Of a stretch of 64,000 nucleotides of DNA, positions 16,737-24,014 are shown piece after piece. How positions within the stretch are numbered: the first letter of the stretch is position 1; the number at the start of each line of letters is the position of its first letter. The notes beneath the pieces are model-generated. The model ran no database searches. It saw only the letters and a list, made by a program, of their open reading frames with translations, and had not been told where the DNA came from. Source of the stretch: JAHZMA01 sp965205905 (GTDB lineage Bacteria > Pseudomonadota > Alphaproteobacteria > JABAAW01 > JAHZMA01). Made by a program: the position numbers and the translations under genes. Location of the stretch: NCBI GenBank assembly GCA_965205905.1, contig CBDBHZ010000001.1, positions 1 to 64,000 of the forward strand, given 5' to 3'.

Positions 16737-18353
16737 TCACCCCAGCACCAATTCTGCCAGTTTCTCACCGATCATTATCGCGGGGGCGTTGGTATTGCCT
16801 GAAACTATCATCGGCATGATTGAACAATCGGCGACGCGCAGATTTTGCACCCCATGCACCCGCAATTTATCATCAACCACCGCCATCTTATCCTTGCCCA
16901 TCTTGCATGTGCCAGTGGGGTGATAAATAGAAGCCGTGTTGTTGCGTATCCATTCAAGCGTGCCTGCATTATCATCTAGCCCAAGATTCGCATCGGGGCG
17001 AAATTCTTCAAAAATATTATCTTTCAGCGGTTGCGTGCGGGCAATGCGGCGCGCAATTTTCACACCCTCAACCAGCGTGTTTCGGTCGGTTTCGGTTGCC
17101 AGATAATTCGGGTGAATTTCGGGGTAAATATCAGGATTATCCGACACTAATTTGATACTCCCCCTGCTTTCAGGGCGCAACTGACACACCGACATGGTAA
17201 AAGCAGAGAACGGATGCACCCCCTCGCCCGGACTATCAGCCGACCAAGGCTGCACATGAAACTGAATATCAGGCGTGAGCATATATTTGTTGGTGCGCAT
17301 AAAGCCAACCGCCAAACTTGCCGCCATCGTCATCGGACCTGTGCGGCTCAAGATATATTGCAAGCCGATTTTCATCTTGCCAAAGGCTGAGCGCACCTCG
17401 TCATTTAGAGTAGCACCATTACATTTAAACACCAAACGCGCTTGTAGATGGTCTTGCAAATTCTTACCAACGCCCTCCAAATCTTTGATAACTGGAATAT
17501 TCTGCGCGCGCAATTCATCAGCCGCACCAATGCCAGAATGCATCAACAAATGCGGAGAGCCAATCGCGCCTGCGGAAACGATGACTTCTTTGCTTGCCAA
17601 GATTGTCTGCATCTTGCCCGCTTTATCTTTATATATCACTCCTTTGGCGATGTTATCCTCAATGATGATTTTTTGGGTATTGGCACGGGTGATGATGGAT
17701 AGGTTTTTGCGATGCTTAACGGGATTCAAAAACGCCACCGCCGCCGAGCAACGTTTGCCATTTTTGGTGGTGAGCTGAAAGTAACTCACCCCTTCTTGGG
17801 TTTTGCCATTATAATCGGGATTGTAGGGATAGCCTGCCTCTTGTGCCGCCTCAACCCACATATCGCAGATTTCGCGGGTGATGCGCGTGTTAGAAACGCT
17901 TAATTCGCCCTTATCGCTGTGGAATTCATCTGCGCCACGCTCTTGATTTTCTGATTTTTTGAACAAGGGCAGAACATCGTCCCAGCCCCAACCTTGATTG
18001 CCCATCTGCCGCCAACCATCGTAATCTTCTTGCTGTCCGCGCACATAAAGCAAGCCATTAAGCGATGATGAACCACCTAAAACTTTGCCTCTTGGCCATT
18101 CAATTTGTCGCTGATTGATACCCGCATCAGCTTGCGTGCGGTAACACCAATCAACCGATGGGTTATGCATGGTTTTGAAATAACCCACAGGAATATGGAT
18201 CCATGGGTTACTATCTTTACCGCCTGCTTCTAGCAATGTTACTTTATTTTTGGGGTTGGCAGAAAGGCGGTTGGCAATCACGCAACCTGCTGAACCTGCG
18301 CCAATCACCAGATAATCGGTGTGAATAAGTGCGTTATTTTGTAAGGTTTTCAT
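16737..18353 (-). CDS. GMC-family FAD oxidoreductase (choline/alcohol dehydrogenase type)
   Basis: The 538-residue protein starts at ATG 18353, behind TAAGGAAG. It opens with the Rossmann FAD motif YLVIGAGSAGCVIANRLS and the acidic LLEAGG end. GMC signature 1 (RGKVLGGSSSLNGLLYVRG) and signature 2 (SAGAIGSPHLLMHSGIG) follow. The catalytic His and Asn lie in YHPTGTCKMG and SGNTNAPA near the C-terminus. It probably oxidises an alcohol to an aldehyde in the cytoplasm, passing electrons to the quinone pool or oxygen. BetA-like choline dehydrogenases are its best-known relatives, but no betaine genes are nearby. It is divergent from the TRAP transporter operon, which may supply its substrate (inference from position). 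Confidence 0.9.
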   Translation of the reverse strand: MKTLQNNALIHTDYLVIGAGSAGCVIANRLSANPKNKVTLLEAGGKDSNPWIHIPVGYFKTMHNPSVDWCYRTQADAGINQRQIEWPRGKVLGGSSSLNGLLYVRGQQEDYDGWRQMGNQGWGWDDVLPLFKKSENQERGADEFHSDKGELSVSNTRITREICDMWVEAAQEAGYPYNPDYNGKTQEGVSYFQLTTKNGKRCSAAVAFLNPVKHRKNLSIITRANTQKIIIEDNIAKGVIYKDKAGKMQTILASKEVIVSAGAIGSPHLLMHSGIGAADELRAQNIPVIKDLEGVGKNLQDHLQARLVFKCNGATLNDEVRSAFGKMKIGLQYILSRTGPMTMAASLAVGFMRTNKYMLTPDIQFHVQPWSADSPGEGVHPFSAFTMSVCQLRPESRGSIKLVSDNPDIYPEIHPNYLATETDRNTLVEGVKIARRIARTQPLKDNIFEEFRPDANLGLDDNAGTLEWIRNNTASIYHPTGTCKMGKDKMAVVDDKLRVHGVQNLRVADCSIMPMIVSGNTNAPAIMIGEKLAELVLG

Positions 18354-18414
18354 CAATATCTTCCTTATGCTCATCATATTTTTTCAAAAGAATAAACAAA
18401 ATATTTATTTTTTT

Positions 18415-18457
18415 ACTTGCAAAGTAAACATATTATAAATATTATGATACTGCAAGT
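18415..18457. promoter_or_regulatory. AT-rich divergent control region with a spaced inverted repeat
   Basis: The 183-base gap between the GMC oxidoreductase and dctP holds ACTTGCA (18415-18421) and its inverted partner TGCAAGT (18451-18457), about 36 bases centre to centre. The AT-rich stretch between them contains TATAAA and TATGAT, which could be -10 elements. The pair could be an operator for a regulator coordinating both directions, but arms of seven bases can arise by chance. Confidence 0.3.
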
Positions 18458-18536
18458 TTTAAATAACGAAGTAACTATTTTGCGGATATTGTTAAAAACT
18501 TGTGATGCTACTATGTAATTCAATAAGGAGGTTAGC

Positions 18537-19769
18537 ATGACAATTTCAGATAAACTGAGTAATATATCGCGTAGGGATTTATTCAAACTGTCGAGTCAGT
18601 TTGGTATGTCTTCTGTGCTTTTTGGTGCGGGTGCGGTAACAGGTGTTGTTACAATGCCTAAATTGGCACAAGCGGTTGAATCAACCTACAAAAAAAGATA
18701 TGGCAAAAAAGCCAAACATACAATCAAATTGGGTGCGGCGGGTTTTAATCAGCGCAACCTATTGATTGAACGTGCAGGCGTATTAGAATTTGCCCGTGAT
18801 TTAGAATCACGCACCGATGGCGAAATTATCGTCGAATTTATTGGTAATAACCAAATTTGCGGTCAGCTAAATTGTGTTGAAAAAACACAGTTGGGTGTGG
18901 TAGATGCTTATGCGGCTTCTACGCAAAACTCTGCTGGTGGTGCGCCTTATCTTAATGTGCTAGATTATGCTTATATGTTCCCTAGCCGTGCATCGCAATA
19001 TCACTTCTTCTATTCCCCACAATCAGTAAAATTATTACGCGACCCGTTTGAGAAGCGTCATGGTTTGAAATTCTTGTTCACCCATTGCGAATTGCGTGGC
19101 ATTCAGCTTGGGCAGTCTTTTGCTAAAAAGCCTCTGGTTACCAAGATTGATGATTTGTTCGGCACTAAAAACCGTGTAACTGGCACGCAATTAGGGCGTA
19201 TTGCAATGCAACTTCTTAAATTGAATCCTGTGCCTGTGGCTTGGGAAGAAACATTAGATGGCTTGAAACAAGGCTTGATTGATGGTGCTGAAACATGGGC
19301 TTCGGCTGTGGCTTATGCCAATATGGCGCCTGTGGTAACGCAATCGGTTGATCTAAAATTCTTCTGTGGCACCGAGCATACGGCTATGTCTGCCAAAGTG
19401 TTTGATAAATTCAGCGGTAGCTTACAAGATGCCGTGATGGAATCAGCGTATTTCACGCAAGTTCATGTTCAAGCAGCGAATGAAGCGGCTTTGGTGAATA
19501 CGGTTGGCTTTAGCACACCACAATTACCAAATACGATTTTCGCGAAAGAAAATGTGCGTGTGGCATCACTTTCTGATAAGGAAATCAGGAAAGCTGAGCA
19601 ATTATGTTCGCCTGAATTCCAACCTAAAGCGTGGGCGAAATGGCGCGACCGCTTAAATGGCTGGTCTGGCGGTCAAGATACTTATAAAGATATTTATAAT
19701 ATCGCACGCGAGATTCCAAAAGATACATTGGCTGAAAATGTTGAGCCACGTAGATGGTGGAAAAGTTAA
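18537..19769 (+). CDS. dctP: TRAP transporter substrate-binding protein (DctP type) with a Tat signal
   Basis: Periplasmic binding component of a tripartite ATP-independent transporter. The 410-residue protein has a twin-arginine motif SRRDLFK at 11-17, a hydrophobic stretch and a likely cleavage after AQA at 44-46, so it is exported folded. The mature part has the DctP-fold pattern, including EFIGNNQICGQLNCVEKTQLGVVDAYA and GLKQGLIDGAETW. The start is well set by AAGGAGG upstream. It is first in an operon with dctQ and dctM. Substrates of TRAP systems are mostly organic acids; nothing here names the ligand. A strong stem-loop after the stop probably keeps its message more abundant than that of the permeases. 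Confidence 0.9.
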   Translation: MTISDKLSNISRRDLFKLSSQFGMSSVLFGAGAVTGVVTMPKLAQAVESTYKKRYGKKAKHTIKLGAAGFNQRNLLIERAGVLEFARDLESRTDGEIIVEFIGNNQICGQLNCVEKTQLGVVDAYAASTQNSAGGAPYLNVLDYAYMFPSRASQYHFFYSPQSVKLLRDPFEKRHGLKFLFTHCELRGIQLGQSFAKKPLVTKIDDLFGTKNRVTGTQLGRIAMQLLKLNPVPVAWEETLDGLKQGLIDGAETWASAVAYANMAPVVTQSVDLKFFCGTEHTAMSAKVFDKFSGSLQDAVMESAYFTQVHVQAANEAALVNTVGFSTPQLPNTIFAKENVRVASLSDKEIRKAEQLCSPEFQPKAWAKWRDRLNGWSGGQDTYKDIYNIAREIPKDTLAENVEPRRWWKS

Positions 19770-19796
19770 TCATTCGTGATTAATGAATAAAGCATC

Positions 19797-19835
19797 AATA
19801 TGGGGTATAGAATTTTGAATTTTATACCCCATATT
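19797..19835 (+). terminator. Stem-loop between dctP and dctQ
   Basis: Thirteen bases (AATATGGGGTATA, 19797-19809) pair perfectly with 19823-19835 around a 13-base AT-rich loop. Only three T residues lie at its end, so it is a weak terminator at best. Such hairpins after binding-protein genes commonly protect the upstream mRNA and lower read-through to the permease genes. That function is inferred here. Confidence 0.6.
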
Positions 19836-19891
19836 TGCTTAATCCATACTGATAATAAAATGAATTTTACTTGAGGGAATAGGAAAATAAA

Positions 19892-20557
19892 GTGTTTATA
19901 ACTGATATACCATCTTTGATTGCGTCGTTTTTTTCGGGCGATATTTTTACCGTGAAAGATGCTCTGCAAAGCCCGGCAATTTGGACGGTTACACTGATTT
20001 CGTTGCTGGCAGTCTCGTTTGGATTGCGAAATATTTACCGCAAATATACTTTGCTTGAGCGTCATTTGGAACGCTATATTATGATTATCTCGTATCTCTC
20101 AATCGGTGCTATTATTTTCGTAGAAGTGTTTCGGCGTTTCGCGTTAAATGTGCAAGCGCCATGGTCAACCACCTTGCCGCCTTATTTATTCCTGATTATG
20201 GCATGGTTTGGTTGTAGCTATAATGTTAAGCTACGCACCCATCTGGCATTTGCCGAAGTGCGGAGCAATTTACCACGCCATTTGCAATATGCGCTATTAT
20301 GGATGGATGGTCTGTTATGGATAGGTTTTTCGTGGGTTGTGGTTACCACCTCAACCAGAGTTGTTGTCAATTCAATTACCAATTTCCAAATCTTGCTAGG
20401 CACTGATAGTGTGATGCAATGGTGGTTTCTTATCGCGATACCGCTTGCGTTCATCTGTTTGGTGGCGCGGGTGCTTGAAAATTTAACAGTTGATATGAAG
20501 AATTATCGTTCGGGCGAGGTGCTGATTAAGCAAATCGCCATCGGTAGTGGAGAGTAA
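19892..20557 (+). CDS. dctQ: TRAP transporter small permease (DctQ type)
   Basis: The 221-residue inner-membrane protein has four main hydrophobic segments after an amphipathic N-terminus. The pattern VEVFRRFALNVQAPWSTTLPPYLFLIMAWFGCSY, then a conserved charged LRTHLAFAEVR, is the DctQ core (helices 2-3 with an R-x-x-H loop). It starts with GTG, with GAGGGA and AGGAAA upstream and no better ATG in frame. It lies between dctP and dctM, and its stop is one base before the dctM start. DctQ bridges the binding protein and the large permease. Confidence 0.88.
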   Translation: MFITDIPSLIASFFSGDIFTVKDALQSPAIWTVTLISLLAVSFGLRNIYRKYTLLERHLERYIMIISYLSIGAIIFVEVFRRFALNVQAPWSTTLPPYLFLIMAWFGCSYNVKLRTHLAFAEVRSNLPRHLQYALLWMDGLLWIGFSWVVVTTSTRVVVNSITNFQILLGTDSVMQWWFLIAIPLAFICLVARVLENLTVDMKNYRSGEVLIKQIAIGSGE

Positions 20558-20558
20558 T

Positions 20559-21923
20559 ATGTCAGATAGTTTTTGGATAATCTTAATCTCGTTAAGCGTA
20601 ACGGGTTTATTTACATTAGGCACGCCAGTATTTTTGGTGATTGGCTATTGGGTGATTGGCATGTCGTTCGTGCTTGGGCTATCGCTGGATAATATCGGCA
20701 CGGCAATGGGCGATATATTCTCAGATGGGTTTGCCTTGCTGGCAATGCCGTTATTTATTCTAACGGGTGATTTGATTAACCGTTCGGGCATCGCCAGAAG
20801 ATTGAGCGATTTCGCCTATTCCTGTTTGGGCTGGTTACGTGGCGGTTTGGCGATGGCATCTTTGGGTGCGTGCGGTTTGTTCGCGGCGATTTCGGGTTCT
20901 AATTCGGCAACCACTGCCACCATTGGTTCTATGTTGCACCCTGAAATGGTGAAGGGCGGTTATAACGAACGTTTTTCAGCCGCAACTGCGGCCGCAGGTG
21001 GCACGGTGGGGATTATTATCCCGCCGTCGATTATTTTTATCGTCTATGGTTTCTTGCTGAATCTGCCGATTTCCGACCTGTTTGTTGCGGGCATTATCCC
21101 GGGCATGTTGATGGTGTTTGGCATGATGTTGGTGGCGTTTATTATCTGCACGCGCAATGGCTGGGGGCATCTGATTAGCTTTGATATGCGACGCATTGTT
21201 AAAACCGCGCTTGGCGGTTGGCTTGGCTTTGCGGCGATTGCTTTGGTGTTGTGGGGTATTTATACCGGTAAATTCTCACCGACAGAGGCGGCGGGCGTTA
21301 CGGTTGGTTTCTGTGTGATTGTTGGGTTTGTATGCGCGATTTTGCACCGCTATATTGGCGATAGAGACCACAAAGCGATTGACCAAAAATCTTATCGCGA
21401 GATGCTGGTGGTTGAAGGTTTCGGACCAAAAGAATTGCCATCTATCACCATGCGTTCGGCGCAAATTACGGGCATATTGGCACCGCTGATTGCGATTTCG
21501 GTGGTGATGCAACAGATACTTTCGGTGCTAGGCGCGCAAGAAACGATTGGTAATTTTATCCTCTCCACAGGCGGCGGCTATTATACGGTGTTGTTCACGG
21601 CAATGTTCGTGATTTTCATATCGGGTATGGTGCTTGAAAGCCTGCCCGTAACGATTATTTTGGCACCGATATTGGCGCCGATTGCTCATTCGGTTGGGGT
21701 TGAACCCGTGCAGTTTGCAGTGATATTCTTGGTAGGGGCATCGATTGGGTTTATCACGCCGCCTTACGGGCTGAATCTGTATGTGGCTTCGGGGGTAACG
21801 GGCGTGCCATACTTTAAGCTGCTGCGGTATATATTCCCATATTTGGGCGCGCTGATACTGGCATGGTTCATCACGGCATTAGTGCCTGAGCTCTCTACGC
21901 TGTTACTGCCCGAACGGGGGTAA
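20559..21923 (+). CDS. dctM: TRAP transporter large permease (DctM type)
   Basis: ATG 20559 directly follows the dctQ stop and has GGAGAG before it; an in-frame GTG at 20547 is less likely. The 454-residue protein has about 12 hydrophobic segments and DctM landmarks: GLFAAISGSNSATTATIGSMLHPEM, then GGTVGIIIPPSIIFIVYG in the first half, and GFITPPYGLNLYVASGVTG in the second. It is the channel-forming secondary transporter that uses the sodium gradient. An odd point is a charged cytoplasmic insertion of about 40 residues mid-protein (around HRYIGDRDHKAIDQKSYRE). Confidence 0.92.
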   Translation: MSDSFWIILISLSVTGLFTLGTPVFLVIGYWVIGMSFVLGLSLDNIGTAMGDIFSDGFALLAMPLFILTGDLINRSGIARRLSDFAYSCLGWLRGGLAMASLGACGLFAAISGSNSATTATIGSMLHPEMVKGGYNERFSAATAAAGGTVGIIIPPSIIFIVYGFLLNLPISDLFVAGIIPGMLMVFGMMLVAFIICTRNGWGHLISFDMRRIVKTALGGWLGFAAIALVLWGIYTGKFSPTEAAGVTVGFCVIVGFVCAILHRYIGDRDHKAIDQKSYREMLVVEGFGPKELPSITMRSAQITGILAPLIAISVVMQQILSVLGAQETIGNFILSTGGGYYTVLFTAMFVIFISGMVLESLPVTIILAPILAPIAHSVGVEPVQFAVIFLVGASIGFITPPYGLNLYVASGVTGVPYFKLLRYIFPYLGALILAWFITALVPELSTLLLPERG

Positions 21924-21926
21924 AGG

Positions 21927-22171
21927 CATTAATATCCGCTAGAATTGAGTATCTAGCGATACTCACCGCCTGCGTATTGAAATACAGCGGGGGGATTTTA
22001 AGGGTGAGGTTTGCCCGCCATTGGTAACAAGGGCAAACCGAAAGCGGCAAGAGGCGTCTGCTTGGCAAATTGTCCAACGGACAAAAATTTGACAAGCGCG
22101 CATCGAGAAGCCAGCCCGCAACCCCCTTAAATAATAAAACCAACTCCGCAAAGCCCCCATATAATAATGTA
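21927..22171. repeat. Intergenic repeat cluster left of the PmeII-like R-M genes
   Basis: It starts CATTAATATCCGCTA (also at 47109-47123) and a small hairpin (21937-21943 pairing with 21952-21958). CGTATTGAA and AGCGGGGGG follow (21973-21994, compare 9819-9839). Next come the 23-base unit 22004-22026, which continues as a CAAGGGCAAACCGAA arm, a unique middle, and a tail 22122-22171 shared with 9922-9972. The arrangement recurs in inverted form right of the R-M pair (23807-23996). No reading frame of note. Confidence 0.7.
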
Positions 22172-22180
22172 TCGTAAAAC

Positions 22181-22933
22181 TCACCCCTCTTTATCAGTTT
22201 TTTTACTACCTGAATTAAATTTTATCCATGCTTCCCAATCAATTTCACCGTTTTCTTTGCAATATAATGATGAAAATTCCATTGTAAACCTATTAATAAC
22301 CTTTGAGTATGATTGTTCAAATTCATCGTTTCTCTGTTTTGCTTGATGTCCTAACGGTTCAATAATATCAGTATATAAATCGCTTTCACCCGATATAAAT
22401 TCCCAAAAATCTTGACCGCAATATTTAAAATAACCTTCTTTATCAGGATTATTTTCAATGCCATAACAGCACCCATTAATAGCAACATCAGTAATATTAG
22501 AATTGCTTGTTCGCAACGTTTTAGCAGCAGATGTAAAATGATTTCTCATTTTTGCTATTTGTGAGGAATTACCCCAATTCGGTCCAGACTTTATAGCTAC
22601 CAAATAACGCTTACCACCCCTATCAAATTCAAGGTCAATGCCTTGCGCGGTTGACTTCCAACCACCAGATGTTTTTTCGCTAATAAAGATAACCAAACCT
22701 TCTAGCCAATTTCCAAATATCGTTTCTTCATTCGATGATAGATGAGCATCAACTAATTTTCTTACAAACATTTCAGCAGTTAGGATATTTTTTGCTCTAA
22801 ATAAATACGGATTTTTTCTTTTCAATAATTCTGATAATTTTAATTTATTGATATTATCAATTCTTGCTTGGTGAAAAGCCCCTATATTTTTCTCAACATA
22901 TTCCGATACGTCGTTTATGTTCAATTTGTTCAT
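22181..22933 (-). CDS. PmeII-like type II restriction endonuclease
   Basis: The 250-residue protein has KRKNPYLFRAKNILTAE, LSSNEETIFGNWLEGL and YLVAIKSGPNWGNSSQI. This is the pattern I know from the PmeII family of type II endonucleases. A PD-(D/E)xK-type active site is likely, with an acidic residue in the EETIFG helix, Asp100 in GIDLEF and Lys115 in VAIKSG. It starts at ATG 22933, inside the end of the methyltransferase gene (41-base overlap), so both are co-expressed with the methyltransferase first. The family name rests on remembered motifs, not a search. The recognition sequence cannot be read from the protein. Confidence 0.75.
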   Translation of the reverse strand: MNKLNINDVSEYVEKNIGAFHQARIDNINKLKLSELLKRKNPYLFRAKNILTAEMFVRKLVDAHLSSNEETIFGNWLEGLVIFISEKTSGGWKSTAQGIDLEFDRGGKRYLVAIKSGPNWGNSSQIAKMRNHFTSAAKTLRTSNSNITDVAINGCCYGIENNPDKEGYFKYCGQDFWEFISGESDLYTDIIEPLGHQAKQRNDEFEQSYSKVINRFTMEFSSLYCKENGEIDWEAWIKFNSGSKKTDKEG

Positions 22934-23741
22934 TATCTCTGCCTATCATTAATTTATCTTTAACAGCATCACAATATTCTTCTACAATATCTATGCCGAT
23001 GGCATTCCTACCCATTCTTACAGCAACGGATAATGTTGTGCCAGAGCCCATAAAGGGGTCTAATACGATGTCATTTTCTTTTGTAAAAAGTTTTATAAAC
23101 CATTCAGGCAAAGCTTCAGGAAAAGCCGCACTATGATTTTTATTATTGCATTCAGTAGCAAGATGCAAAACATTGGTTGGGTATGCTTTATCTCTATCTA
23201 ACCAATGCGATATATTCTTGCCAAAATTGCTTCCTGCTTTTGAAATATCGCGTATCTTATCGGTTTCAGATAGATTATTGAGTCTTCTTTTTGCCCAATC
23301 GCCCATCGGCACCATAACTTCTTCTTGATACATTTGAAATTTTTTATTTTTATTAAATTGCAAAAGCCGTTCCCACGAATCTCTAAATCTGTTGGGCCAT
23401 TTACCGGGATAACTATTTTTTTTATGCCACATAAATTCTTCTGTCCATAGCCAGCCTTGCTTTCTCATGGCCAAAATTAATTCAAGCACATAAGTGCTTC
23501 TTTCGCCATTAACAACTTTTTCTTTGATATTTAAAATGAAAGTTCCATCTGGTTTCAACACACGTAATAACTCGGCTGATATTGGTAAAAACCACTCAAC
23601 ATAATTTTCAGGCTTTACCCCACCATAGGTTTCTTTTCTTTGGTCAGCATAGGGTGGTGAGGTTACAATCAGGTCAACAGAATTATCGGCAATAAGTTGT
23701 AATTTATCCTGACAATCACCTTGATATATATTCACATCCAT
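22893..23741 (-). CDS. DNA methyltransferase partner of the PmeII-like enzyme
   Basis: The 282-residue protein has the catalytic motif IV DLIVTSPPYADQ near the N-terminus and motif I VLDPFMGSGTTLSVAVRMGRN near the C-terminus, the beta-type arrangement. The S-P-P-Y form is typical of N4-cytosine methylases, though some N6-adenine enzymes have it too. ATG 23741 is preferred; a TTG at 23753 would add four residues. It protects the host site cut by the overlapping nuclease. The closed two-gene unit lies between inverted repeats and is probably a transferable cassette. Confidence 0.88.
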   Translation of the reverse strand: MDVNIYQGDCQDKLQLIADNSVDLIVTSPPYADQRKETYGGVKPENYVEWFLPISAELLRVLKPDGTFILNIKEKVVNGERSTYVLELILAMRKQGWLWTEEFMWHKKNSYPGKWPNRFRDSWERLLQFNKNKKFQMYQEEVMVPMGDWAKRRLNNLSETDKIRDISKAGSNFGKNISHWLDRDKAYPTNVLHLATECNNKNHSAAFPEALPEWFIKLFTKENDIVLDPFMGSGTTLSVAVRMGRNAIGIDIVEEYCDAVKDKLMIGRDNEQIEHKRRIGIC

Positions 23742-23806
23742 ATTATTATCCAAAAAACATTATCTTTTTACCAGTTACTAGCATAAAGACGGTGTGTTTT
23801 GCAAGA

Positions 23807-23996
23807 CATTAATATATGGGGGGCTTTGCGACTTGGCTTCTCGGTCGCGAGGCATAAGCCCGCTCCCTTGCCACATTCGGTTTGCCCTTGTACCAATGGC
23901 GGGCAAACCTCACCTATACCCCCCACCGCTGTGCTTAACACTCAATAAGGAGCAACCCTTGATAATCCCCCCGCAGTACCAAATACTAGCGGAGGA
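23807..23996. repeat. Inverted intergenic repeat cluster right of the PmeII-like R-M genes
   Basis: It begins CATTAATATATGGGGGG (23807-23823) followed by CTTTGCG, the mirror of the end at 22145-22171. TTCGGTTTGCCCTTG, then the 23-base unit in inverted form (23891-23913), C-runs and a TTAACACTCAATAAGG end follow. AATACTAGCGGA (23982-23993) mirrors the TCCGCTAG-like start of the left copy. The middle differs from the left copy. The gap holds no gene. Confidence 0.7.
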
Positions 23997-24014
23997 GTGA
24001 GTCTCGATTGCATT

